Below are positions 24,234 to 32,125 of a stretch of DNA of 40,601 nt, piece after piece. This DNA is from Haliea sp. (lineage in GTDB: Bacteria; Pseudomonadota; Gammaproteobacteria; Pseudomonadales; Halieaceae). The translations under genes were made by a program, and so were the position numbers. The stretch is from contig JAHEBM010000012.1 in NCBI GenBank assembly GCA_024642245.1, positions 27,317-67,917 of the forward strand. The letters are read 5' to 3'. The notes beneath the pieces are model-generated. The model made no database searches. It saw nothing but the letters and a program-made list of their open reading frames with translations, and was not told where the DNA came from. How positions within the stretch are numbered: position 1 is the first letter of the stretch; each line of letters starts with the position of its first letter.

Positions 24234-26627
24234 TCAGGCGGTAGTATCCACTTTCGCTGGCTTGAGCAGGAACGATGCAAGAGCCGGCATGAGAATCAGC
24301 GCACCAAACATATTCCACAGGAACATAAAGGTCAGCAGGATACCCATATCGGCCTGGAACTTGATCGGCGACATGGCCCAGGTAACCACACCTGCCGCCA
24401 GTGTGACGCCAATCAGCGCTACCACGCGTCCGGTAAAATTCAGGGTTTCGTAGTAAGCGGTGGTCAGGTCCTTGCCCTCGCGCTGCTTGGCCAATATGAC
24501 CGTGAGCACATACAGGGCATAGTCCACACCGATACCGACACCCAGTGCGATTACCGGCAGGGTCGCCACCTTTACCCCGATACCCAGCCACACCATCAGG
24601 GCCTCGCACAGAATTGAGGTCATCATCAATGGCAACACGGCACAGATCACACCGGGGACGGAGCGGAAGGTAAGCATACATAACAGGATCACCGCGCCGT
24701 AAACATAGTACAGCATCTCCTTGTTGGCTTTCTTGACCACAATGTTGGTCGCTGCCTCAAAGCCCGAACTCCCCGCAGCACCCAGGAATTCGGCCTTGGC
24801 GCTCGGCCATTCCTCATTGAACAACTCAAGGGCATCCACTACCCCGGTGAGCGTGGCCGCCTTGTGGTCAGCCAGGTAGACAATCAACGGCCACAGCGAG
24901 CAACCGGGATCCACGTAGTCGAGGTTTACCAGCTCCGTGACAGCATAGTTGATCGTGTCCTGGTTGCGGAACAACACCATCCACTTCGGGTAGCCCTCGT
25001 TGATGCCCGCCATGATTTCCCGGGTACGCACGTTCAGGCCGCGCACGTCTTCGACGCCCTTCACCTGGCGCAAACGCCACTCCAGTTCGTTGGCAAGACT
25101 CAGGCTTTCGTAGTCCACACACTGGTCCATAGGCGTTTTTACGATGACGGCAAACACGTCGGTACTAACCGAGTAGCTCTTGATCATGTAGGCAACATCG
25201 GTGTTGTAGCGCGAATGCGCACGCAGTTCAGGGGCACCGGGATCGAGGTCGCCGATCTGCAGGTCTTCCGATACAAAATAGCCGCCGATAGACATCAGAA
25301 TTGAAATCACAATAGCGATAGCGGCCGGAGTGCGGTGGGTGAAGATCAGGAGGAAACGCCACAACCAGTGCATATCCTCGATCTCTTTCACCGGCACCGA
25401 AGCCCGTTCCGCACAGACTTTGCCCACCCCGGTGTAAGACAGGGTGACAGGGATAAGTATCAGGTTGGTGAAAATCAGTACCAGGACGCCAATACTCGCG
25501 GTGATGGCAAGATCCTGGATCACCTGGATCTGGATAATCATCAGCACTGCGAATCCCACGCCATCGGACAGCAGGGCGGTCACACCCGCCAGGAACAAGC
25601 GCCTGAACGTGTAGCGAGCGGCGATGTAGCGGTGCGTGCCCCTGCCGATATCCTGGATGATGCCGTTCAACTTCTGCGCCCCGTGACTGACACCGATAGC
25701 AAAAACAAGGAAAGGCACCAGGATAGAGAAGGGATCCAGCTCGTAGCCCAGGGTAGCCAGGATGCCCATCTGCCAGGAAACAGCAACCAGCGTACAGCCG
25801 ACTACCATCAGGGTTGAACGAAGACAGCGGGTGTACCAATAAAGCAGAATAATCGTGATGACTACCGCAATACCGAAAAACGCCATAACGGCAAAGAGTC
25901 CGTCAATCAGGTCGCCGATCAATTTCGCGAAGCCGATAATATGAATCGACCTGTTCGGGTCACCGTCCGTAAAGCGGTCGCGAATCTCCTCCAGCTTATT
26001 GCCGAGATCGGCATAGTCGAGGCGCTCGCCCGTTTCAGGATTGATATCCAGCAGCGGAACAATGATTGCAGCGGATTTCTCATCATTGGCGACCAGGTCA
26101 CCAATGATGCCCGCGCGCTGTATATTGACCTTCACTTCCTCGATAGATCGCTCTGATCCGTTGTAGTCACCTGGAATAACCGGCCCACCCTCGAAACCCT
26201 GCTCCGTCACCACCCGCCAGCGGGTGTTCGGCGTCCAGATTGACTTCATCCCGTTGCGATCGACACCCGGCATAAAGAACAGTTCGTCGTTTACATCCGA
26301 GACAAACTTCATGTTCTCCGCGGTAAATATTGTGCCGTCCTTGACCGCCACAATAACCCGGAGGTTATTGCCAAGTCCCTTCAGGCCCCCGGCATTCGCC
26401 TGGTAGTTGAGGACGTACTGGTGAGCTTTGGGCAGCATTTTCTCAAAGCCGGCCTGCAGCTGGACCTTGGTGGCCTGGAAGCCCAGGATCAGGGTCGTGA
26501 TCAGGCACAGGACCATGACGATCGGGCGATTGTTGAACACCAGTCTCTCCAGGAATGTCCCGGACTGAAAATCAAACTTATGAAGGTCTGCTATGACGGG
26601 CAGATCAGATTCTTGTGCATGGGCCAT
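24234..26627 (-). CDS. RND/MMPL superfamily exporter
   Basis: A 797-residue inner-membrane protein with two homologous halves: a membrane helix near 35-55, a large periplasmic loop, then a helix group (for example VMAFFGIAVVITIILLYWYT), and the same repeated after about residue 410. Segments such as LVFAIGVSHGAQKLNGI and LGVGIGVDYALYVLT match the predicted-exporter (MMPL/hopanoid HpnN-like) branch of the RND superfamily, not the drug-efflux branch. GGAG precedes ATG 26627. It starts 27 bases after the Ycf48-like gene. Together with DUF1302 and Ycf48-like partners, such proteins are linked to transport of hydrophobic lipids. The substrate is not known here. Confidence 0.92.
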   Translation of the reverse strand: MAHAQESDLPVIADLHKFDFQSGTFLERLVFNNRPIVMVLCLITTLILGFQATKVQLQAGFEKMLPKAHQYVLNYQANAGGLKGLGNNLRVIVAVKDGTIFTAENMKFVSDVNDELFFMPGVDRNGMKSIWTPNTRWRVVTEQGFEGGPVIPGDYNGSERSIEEVKVNIQRAGIIGDLVANDEKSAAIIVPLLDINPETGERLDYADLGNKLEEIRDRFTDGDPNRSIHIIGFAKLIGDLIDGLFAVMAFFGIAVVITIILLYWYTRCLRSTLMVVGCTLVAVSWQMGILATLGYELDPFSILVPFLVFAIGVSHGAQKLNGIIQDIGRGTHRYIAARYTFRRLFLAGVTALLSDGVGFAVLMIIQIQVIQDLAITASIGVLVLIFTNLILIPVTLSYTGVGKVCAERASVPVKEIEDMHWLWRFLLIFTHRTPAAIAIVISILMSIGGYFVSEDLQIGDLDPGAPELRAHSRYNTDVAYMIKSYSVSTDVFAVIVKTPMDQCVDYESLSLANELEWRLRQVKGVEDVRGLNVRTREIMAGINEGYPKWMVLFRNQDTINYAVTELVNLDYVDPGCSLWPLIVYLADHKAATLTGVVDALELFNEEWPSAKAEFLGAAGSSGFEAATNIVVKKANKEMLYYVYGAVILLCMLTFRSVPGVICAVLPLMMTSILCEALMVWLGIGVKVATLPVIALGVGIGVDYALYVLTVILAKQREGKDLTTAYYETLNFTGRVVALIGVTLAAGVVTWAMSPIKFQADMGILLTFMFLWNMFGALILMPALASFLLKPAKVDTTA

Positions 26628-26654
26628 CAGTGATTCTCCAAGAATTCTTTGTTA

Positions 26655-27740
26655 TTACTGTTCGAGAGTAGCCGTCTTGATGCCTCTGGGGCCTGCTATC
26701 AACAGCGTGCTCCCGGCTCCGTCGATCACGTCAAATATGGGCCCGGCCGTCCCTGAGGCAGAGCTCATGGTAAAACTCACTCCGTTATCCCTGCTCACAA
26801 GAATTTCACCGCCTACACCACCCGCGACCAGCCTGCCATCCGCAAGGCGCCTCTCTGCGACGATTGCACTCGTCGGCGGTTTGTCAACGACCTCCCAGGT
26901 TGCACCCTCATCCGCGGTGCGAAACATTCTGCCCCGAAGACCACCGATGACAATGGCGCCGTCTGCCGCGTCTATCGTGGTAAAAAAGCTGCCTTCCCAC
27001 GGCACGGATTGTACCCTTTGCGCTTGTTCACCTGCGGCATCCCCCAACAGCAACAAGCCAGCCTCTCCACTGAGAAAGAAGCGTCCTGGCTCAGGCAGTG
27101 GTGCAAAATCGAAAATGTGGTTGAAATTTTCATTGTCGACAGTGTGCAAGCGATGTTCCCAGGTCTTGCCACCATCGTAGGTCACCATCATCATGCCGTA
27201 GGCGCCAGCCGCGTGGCCGCGCTTGTCATCGTGCATCTTCACAACGAAAAACGGTTTGTCGGCACCCTGCTCGATAGCAAACTCCATTTCCCCTACGAGG
27301 TACGAGTAAGTTTCGTTGTCAGGGTTTTCCTCTGCTAGCTTGGTGTAAAACGCCAGGCCCTCCTTGCCGTAGCGAAGTCCGTCGTACTGCAGTTCCCATG
27401 TTTTTCCCCCGTCCGCAGTGTGCAGGATGACACCCTCGTGGCCGACGGCCCAGCCCTGGTCGGCATTGGCAAAATCCAGGTCCAGAATAGTGGAGCGCAC
27501 CGGCACCGCGCCCTGGGTCCAGGTCGCCCCGTTGTCGTCAGAAAAGATGATATGGCCGCGGGAGCCAGCCGCGTAATACCGATTACCGAACTTCTTGATG
27601 ACAAAGATCGGGGCCTTGCTTGCCATGGCGGACGGTGCAGATGGCAGGGTCAGGACATCGTAAGTTTTGGCGTAGGCCAAGGTGCAGGGTAGTAACAATG
27701 CGCCCAGCATTACGCCGAGCAGTGCTTTTCTTATTGCCAT
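26655..27740 (-). CDS. Ycf48/BNR-repeat periplasmic protein
   Basis: A 361-residue secreted protein: signal peptide (1-24), then a beta-propeller with repeated BNR-like motifs (FSDDNGATWTQG, HTADGGKTWELQ, VTYDGGKTWEHR, RTADEGATWEVV, VSRDNGVSF). This fold is called Ycf48-like after the photosystem II assembly factor, but in heterotrophic bacteria it appears with RND/MMPL and DUF1302 proteins, as here. It probably works in the periplasm as a partner of the exporter. GGAAG precedes ATG 27740. Confidence 0.92.
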   Translation of the reverse strand: MAIRKALLGVMLGALLLPCTLAYAKTYDVLTLPSAPSAMASKAPIFVIKKFGNRYYAAGSRGHIIFSDDNGATWTQGAVPVRSTILDLDFANADQGWAVGHEGVILHTADGGKTWELQYDGLRYGKEGLAFYTKLAEENPDNETYSYLVGEMEFAIEQGADKPFFVVKMHDDKRGHAAGAYGMMMVTYDGGKTWEHRLHTVDNENFNHIFDFAPLPEPGRFFLSGEAGLLLLGDAAGEQAQRVQSVPWEGSFFTTIDAADGAIVIGGLRGRMFRTADEGATWEVVDKPPTSAIVAERRLADGRLVAGGVGGEILVSRDNGVSFTMSSASGTAGPIFDVIDGAGSTLLIAGPRGIKTATLEQ

Positions 27741-27769
27741 GATACTGCTTCCACTTTTGGTTCTGATGT

Positions 27770-27802
27770 AAATAAAAAGGGCGCGGCCTAAGCCGCGCCC
27801 TT
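27770..27802 (-). terminator. strong intrinsic terminator after the DUF1302 gene
   Basis: A perfect 9-base-pair stem GGGCGCGGC/GCCGCGCCC with a CTAA loop (extended by two A-T pairs) is followed, on the minus strand, by TTTTTATTT. It lies between the DUF1302 stop and the Ycf48-like start. Confidence 0.9.
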
Positions 27803-27891
27803 CTCCAGGCCAGGCCAGACGCAGCCGCGCGCCATACCCAACTAGTTATAGACCAAATATACCCACTGTGGTGGCTATTTTATCAAGTCTT

Positions 27892-29628
27892 CTAGAAAGT
27901 CCTCTTGATAGTCAGTGAGACGGTGTCCTTGTCCACCAGGCCGCCGGCGGTACCGTTGGCTACCGGGCCGAAATAGTCGACATAGGAAGCCGCCAGGCTC
28001 CAGGTCTGGTCGACAATGAAATCAAGACCGATACTGGCACTGCCAAGTTCTTCCTGCGTGACCGAAGACTGGGGAGGCTGTTCACCATCGATGCCATAAG
28101 ACACGCTGAACGGCACGTCCATATCCCAGCCGGGGAACACCTGGAACCAGGTCGGCTTGAACTTCACGGCGATCTGGGTGGTAACACGGCCCTTGCTGAT
28201 GGCAGGATGGGCAAACGCTTCATTCTCCTTGAAATCATCCAGCCAGCTCGAGGTCAGTTCCACGGCGTAGGTACCACCGTCCCACAGTCCCCAGTCGGGG
28301 CTCAGGAAACCGATACCATTGACAACCACGCCCCAGATGTCGCCAGTCGGCCCGGGGAAGTTATCGGGGTCCGGCGAATAATCCGCGGGGGTTGAACCAG
28401 GTGCCCGACCAATGAAGGAGGGAAGGAAATCCGGGTTCAGGCCGGTGTTTTGCCTGTAGACGATATCCATACCGAAGCTGATTTCAAACATCTCCTTGGA
28501 CAGGGACAGGCCGAACGTCTCTACATCCTTTTTGTAGACCCAGCCCCATTCGCCGATGACGTTCGCATTGGAGCCGCCCTCGTCCCAGGGCTTGCGGTAT
28601 TGGGCCACCACATCGGGGTCGAGACCGCCCCTGGACCCATAAACACCGCTCAGCAGTCGGTCGGAACCCTTGATATACACCAGCTGGGTTTCCAGGTTCC
28701 AGGCATCGATGGTGTATCCCACATTGAAACCAAATTCCCCGGAATCCTCTATTTTGTCATCCCTGATCCTGAAACCTGTCCTGGGCGTTGTCGCGCTGCC
28801 CGCGGCCAGCACGGCAAGCTGGGAATTCTGGGTCAGCACCTCGTTCGGGCTCCAGAAAGTGCCTGTTTCGGGAAAACGGTGTACCAGGTGCTCAAACTCG
28901 TAGTAGGCGCTCAACTCGAAGTTGTCCGTCATCTGGAACACGGTCGAGATCTTGTTCGCCGGCAGGAACAGTTCCTTTACTTCGGTGCCCGGCACCGCCA
29001 GACCCTTGCTCTGGTCGATCGCGGCCATCGAGCCGGCGATACCGGTGATAGCGCCGTTGCCGAACAAGCTCTGGCCCCAGTAGATGGTGTGTCGGCCCGC
29101 CCTGACGCCCAGGGCCATATCACCGATGTTCCAGTTGCCAAAAACGAAAGCGTCCAGCAACTCGCCACCGAGCAGGCTCAGGTCTTCCGCATCGCTGCTG
29201 TATTCACCGGGCTTGTAGTCCAGTCCGGCCCAGGAATAGTCATAGGCCAGCCCCGTTACGGGCAGGGTGCCACTTTTCGGGTTGTCGCTGTCCTCGTAAG
29301 CGGCGTCGTACCAGCCGGCGGCGCTGACCCGGAAACCCCAGTTATCCTTCCAGATGACGTCCATCTCGCTCAGCACGTCGACCCGGGCGCTGTTGATGCC
29401 CCCGTTCTTGCGGTTCACCGAGTAATCGGCGTCGTCAAACAGGCGCGCGTTGGCGAAATTGCTGGGATCGACCATGCGAGCCTTGGCCGAGTCGACACGG
29501 GCCGCGACGTTGCCCTTCAGGGTGTTGTCCCAACGGATACTCCAGTCTTCCCCCGTGTCGAACTGAAATGCGCCGGCCTGCGAGCTGACGGCAGCAAGTA
29601 CGGACAATGCGAGCACTTTTTTCTTCAT
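27892..29628 (-). CDS. DUF1302 outer-membrane beta-barrel protein
   Basis: A 578-residue protein with a signal peptide (MKKKVLALSVLAAVSSQAGA) and a beta-barrel pattern of alternating residues ending in an aromatic (SLTIKRTF), as needed for outer-membrane insertion. WSIRWDNTLKGNVAARV near the start and RAGRHTIYWGQSLF near 180 are typical of DUF1302. The family is often found with DUF1329, Ycf48-like and RND genes and is proposed to take part in uptake or export of hydrophobic compounds. AGAGGGA precedes ATG 29628. A DUF1329 gene, the common partner, is absent. Confidence 0.92.
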   Translation of the reverse strand: MKKKVLALSVLAAVSSQAGAFQFDTGEDWSIRWDNTLKGNVAARVDSAKARMVDPSNFANARLFDDADYSVNRKNGGINSARVDVLSEMDVIWKDNWGFRVSAAGWYDAAYEDSDNPKSGTLPVTGLAYDYSWAGLDYKPGEYSSDAEDLSLLGGELLDAFVFGNWNIGDMALGVRAGRHTIYWGQSLFGNGAITGIAGSMAAIDQSKGLAVPGTEVKELFLPANKISTVFQMTDNFELSAYYEFEHLVHRFPETGTFWSPNEVLTQNSQLAVLAAGSATTPRTGFRIRDDKIEDSGEFGFNVGYTIDAWNLETQLVYIKGSDRLLSGVYGSRGGLDPDVVAQYRKPWDEGGSNANVIGEWGWVYKKDVETFGLSLSKEMFEISFGMDIVYRQNTGLNPDFLPSFIGRAPGSTPADYSPDPDNFPGPTGDIWGVVVNGIGFLSPDWGLWDGGTYAVELTSSWLDDFKENEAFAHPAISKGRVTTQIAVKFKPTWFQVFPGWDMDVPFSVSYGIDGEQPPQSSVTQEELGSASIGLDFIVDQTWSLAASYVDYFGPVANGTAGGLVDKDTVSLTIKRTF

Positions 29629-30066
29629 GAGACTTTCCCTCTGAGCATTTTAGTATAGTTAGTTTTGAACTTTTACCAGGCGGTCCGCCGCCCTTATCAT
29701 CGCTGCGATGGCCGCCGCCGCCGCAATCCTGTTTTATCCTCGCCACACGATAAATACCCTAGCGGCATTTAGCCATGCATTTTAAAGATTTAGCCAACTC
29801 TTACCAAAGATTACGCAGCCCGGCTACGCAACCGGCACCGCTGATCACCCTCCCCACCGCCCGGGCATAACCGGATCAGGCGACAAGGACGGAACACGGG
29901 CCAACGAGTGTCTTGTGGACGGTCTCTGGTTGTTGCAGCGGGTCGGGTACCACGCGAATCCCTTATTCGTTATGGCGCCATAATACCACTTAACTATAAC
30001 GGAACAAGAAGCCAGGCCTATTGATTTGAAACAAATTTCGTGAGGAGTCGGGGGCGCAAACCGGGC
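29629..30066 (-). promoter_or_regulatory. 438-base leader and control region of the DUF1302 gene
   Basis: No coding frame here is convincing. Read towards DUF1302, TTGTTC (30002-30007) and TATTAT (29980-29985) with a 16-base spacer form a promoter candidate; a perfect 14-base palindrome TTATGGC-GCCATAA (29970-29983) overlaps the -10 element. Further down, two copies of ATTTAGCC (plus strand, 29767-29774 and 29788-29795) are 21 bases apart. A short GC hairpin GGCGG-tccg-CCGCC lies at 29679-29692. If the upstream promoter is used, the leader is about 345 bases long. Confidence 0.5.
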
Positions 30067-31071
30067 TCAGGCGGCACGTCCGGCCTGCTTTGCGGTGATA
30101 TGCCCCGCCGCACACAGCCAGCCGATGGCGTCCCGGAAAGAGTCCTCAACCGGCCGGAATTTGAGCCCCAGGTCACGCTCCGTCCCCCGACTGTCCATCT
30201 GCACCCAGTGGGTTGCGTAGGCTATGCCCTCCGCCGTCAGGGGCAGGTCCAGCCGGATATGGCCGCCAATGCGGTCGCAGACACTGCCCGCAAGCCGCAT
30301 CAGGCGGGCGTTGAGTCGCAATTGCAGTGGCTTGCGGCCCGTGACCTCCTCCAGCAGCGCGCCCAACTCGACCCAGGGCACATAGTGACCACCGAGGATG
30401 TAGCGGCCTGCCGGGCCGTACCCCTCCAGCAGGCGCAGGTGGGCCAGGGCGACATCGCGCACATCCACGTATTGGGTGCCGGAGGGCATCAGCGGCACAA
30501 ACTGCCGCAGGTAGGTGCGCAAGCCCACATGGGCCTCGGTCAGCCCGGGGTCATCCGGCCCTATCACGGTTGCCGGGTAGGTCACGCTCACCGGCTCACC
30601 GGCGGCCATCAATTGCCGCACATACCGCTCACAGGCCACCTTGGAGCGCCCGTAGCCGGTGGCCCCCGTGCCGGGAGGCGAGTTCTCGTCGAGCACGCCG
30701 GCTGACGGGTTATACAGCGCGGTGACACTGGAGACATGAATGACCCGGCCCACCCCCTGCTCCAGTGCCGCCCCGATAACCGTGGCCGTGCCATCGACGT
30801 TGGTCCGGTAGACCGCCTCGGCATCCGCTGCGTGGGTCGAGACCATGGCTGCCGAATGCACCAGCGCATCACAGCCCTTTAATGCCCGGCGCACCTGCCG
30901 CGCATCGGTAATGTCACCCAGGGTGAAATGCCGGATTCGCCCGCGCCCGAACAGCTGCGCCATTTTCTCCTCGCTGCGCACCAGCAGGCTCACTTCATGC
31001 CCTGCCCCAAGCAGTGCCATGGCCGTATGGTAACCAACAAAGCCGGTGGCACCGGTAATCATGACCCGCAC
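30067..31071 (-). CDS. NAD(P)-dependent epimerase/dehydratase family (extended SDR)
   Basis: A 334-residue extended SDR: the cofactor motif GATGFVGYH is at 7-15, SSVTAL in the active-site strand and the Tyr-Lys pair in YGRSK. The sequence resembles the dihydroflavonol-4-reductase / 3-beta-hydroxysteroid dehydrogenase-like group. Possible substrates are steroid, hopanoid or lipid intermediates; not decidable from sequence. GTG 31071 is chosen because GAGG lies about 9 bases upstream; ATG 31062 would start at the motif itself and leave too little of the first strand. It follows the other SDR gene by 42 bases. Confidence 0.88.
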   Translation of the reverse strand: MRVMITGATGFVGYHTAMALLGAGHEVSLLVRSEEKMAQLFGRGRIRHFTLGDITDARQVRRALKGCDALVHSAAMVSTHAADAEAVYRTNVDGTATVIGAALEQGVGRVIHVSSVTALYNPSAGVLDENSPPGTGATGYGRSKVACERYVRQLMAAGEPVSVTYPATVIGPDDPGLTEAHVGLRTYLRQFVPLMPSGTQYVDVRDVALAHLRLLEGYGPAGRYILGGHYVPWVELGALLEEVTGRKPLQLRLNARLMRLAGSVCDRIGGHIRLDLPLTAEGIAYATHWVQMDSRGTERDLGLKFRPVEDSFRDAIGWLCAAGHITAKQAGRAA

Positions 31072-31113
31072 GGGATATTCCTCATGTTAAAAGCCGCTGT
31101 CTCGGGGCCGCCC

Positions 31114-31866
31114 CTAACCCAGCAGCGCCTGGCCGCCATCCACGCCGATACTCTGTCCATTTATATAGCCTGCCGCGTCACTGCACAACATGACGACAAA
31201 AGCACCAATATCCCGCTCACAGTCACCCACCCGCCGCATGGGAAGCGTATCGAGGAACTCCGCCGCCTCCTCGGGTTTGTGCTCAATCCACCAGGCCATG
31301 CCGGGCGAGCCGGCCAGTGGCAGAATGGCATTGGTGCGTATCCCCTCCCCGCCCCACTCACAAGCCGCGGCCCGCGTGAGTGAGCGTATTGCCTCCTTGG
31401 TCGCGGCGTAGCCCCCGAACCCGGTCATATCCCAGCGCTTGCCCGAGGAACTGGCCAGGTTGACGATGCACCCACCCCCCTTCAAGTGGGGATAGCACAG
31501 TTTCATGGTACGAAATACCGCCAGGGGGCCGGACTCCCAACCGGCGGCGAAGCTCTCCTCGCTCAGCTCATGCAAGGTGCCCAGCGGGACCTCCTGGGCA
31601 TTGTTTACCAGAATGTTGAGCCCACCAAAGTGTGATACCACAGCCGCAACGCATTGTTCCAGGGAGGCCGCGGACCGGACATCGCAGACCATGGGCATGG
31701 CGGTCCCGCCGCGCCGGCTTATGATGTCACAGGTCGCCGCCAGCTTGGCCTCGGTGCGACCGGTCACTGCTACCCTGGCGCCGGCGGCCGCCAACGCCAG
31801 GGCAATCCCCTGGCCCACTCCCTGCCCCGCGCCCGTAACCAACGCCACTTTTCCTTCCAGTACCAT
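31114..31866 (-). CDS. short-chain dehydrogenase/reductase
   Basis: A 250-residue classical SDR starting MVLEGKVALVTGAGQGVGQG. NNAQ replaces the usual NNAG, while the catalytic Ser (ASSSG), Tyr and Lys (GYAATKEAI) remain. The C-terminus GYINGQSIGVDGGQALLG is typical of the FabG-like group. ATG 31866 has GGGAGA about 8 bases upstream; frames running further upstream to 32253 cross the divergent promoter region and are not coding. Probable co-transcription with the following extended SDR. The substrate is unknown. Confidence 0.92.
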   Translation of the reverse strand: MVLEGKVALVTGAGQGVGQGIALALAAAGARVAVTGRTEAKLAATCDIISRRGGTAMPMVCDVRSAASLEQCVAAVVSHFGGLNILVNNAQEVPLGTLHELSEESFAAGWESGPLAVFRTMKLCYPHLKGGGCIVNLASSSGKRWDMTGFGGYAATKEAIRSLTRAAACEWGGEGIRTNAILPLAGSPGMAWWIEHKPEEAAEFLDTLPMRRVGDCERDIGAFVVMLCSDAAGYINGQSIGVDGGQALLG

Positions 31867-31898
31867 TTTCCAATCTCCCTGCCGAGTATCACGTATTT

Positions 31899-31911
31899 TC
31901 CCGAATCGGGA
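31899..31911. promoter_or_regulatory. 13-base palindrome upstream of the SDR gene
   Basis: TCCCGA-A-TCGGGA is a perfect inverted repeat 33 bases upstream of ATG 31866, flanked by two copies of GAGTATC (31884-31890 and 31910-31916). It is a plausible operator for the SDR pair; the cognate regulator is not in the window. Confidence 0.4.
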
Positions 31912-32058
31912 GTATCGCCGAAAATGGCAGGCGCACGCCCTGCACACGGGACAAATAGTCATGCCACCGGCCAGGAAGAGCCCGATAAGCAGCAATCGCA
32001 CGCGGGCAGGTGCGACATCGCCGTGTGCAAGCCAAGTATCTATTTCACTCGGCCAGAC

Positions 32059-32071
32059 GAATAGTCTATTC
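32059..32071. promoter_or_regulatory. 13-base palindrome upstream of the WS/DGAT gene
   Basis: GAATAG-T-CTATTC is a perfect inverted repeat 55 bases before ATG 32126, in the 259-base divergent gap. It is a different sequence from the palindrome at 31899, so the two divergent units may have separate operators. Confidence 0.4.
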
Positions 32072-32125
32072 TTGCGGCAATACCCGCTTAAACAGACCAG
32101 CACGAGAACTCCAGGAGTCGTCCCC

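Noticed and set aside
29695..29730. CCG-repeat tract in the DUF1302 leader as a repeat element
   Set aside because: Only a few GCC/CCG triplets, which is expected by chance in GC-rich sequence.
31505..32125. N-terminal extension of the WS/DGAT frame by 207 codons
   Set aside because: The extension runs antisense through the SDR gene and the divergent promoter region; the AGGAG before ATG 32126 and family length support the short form.
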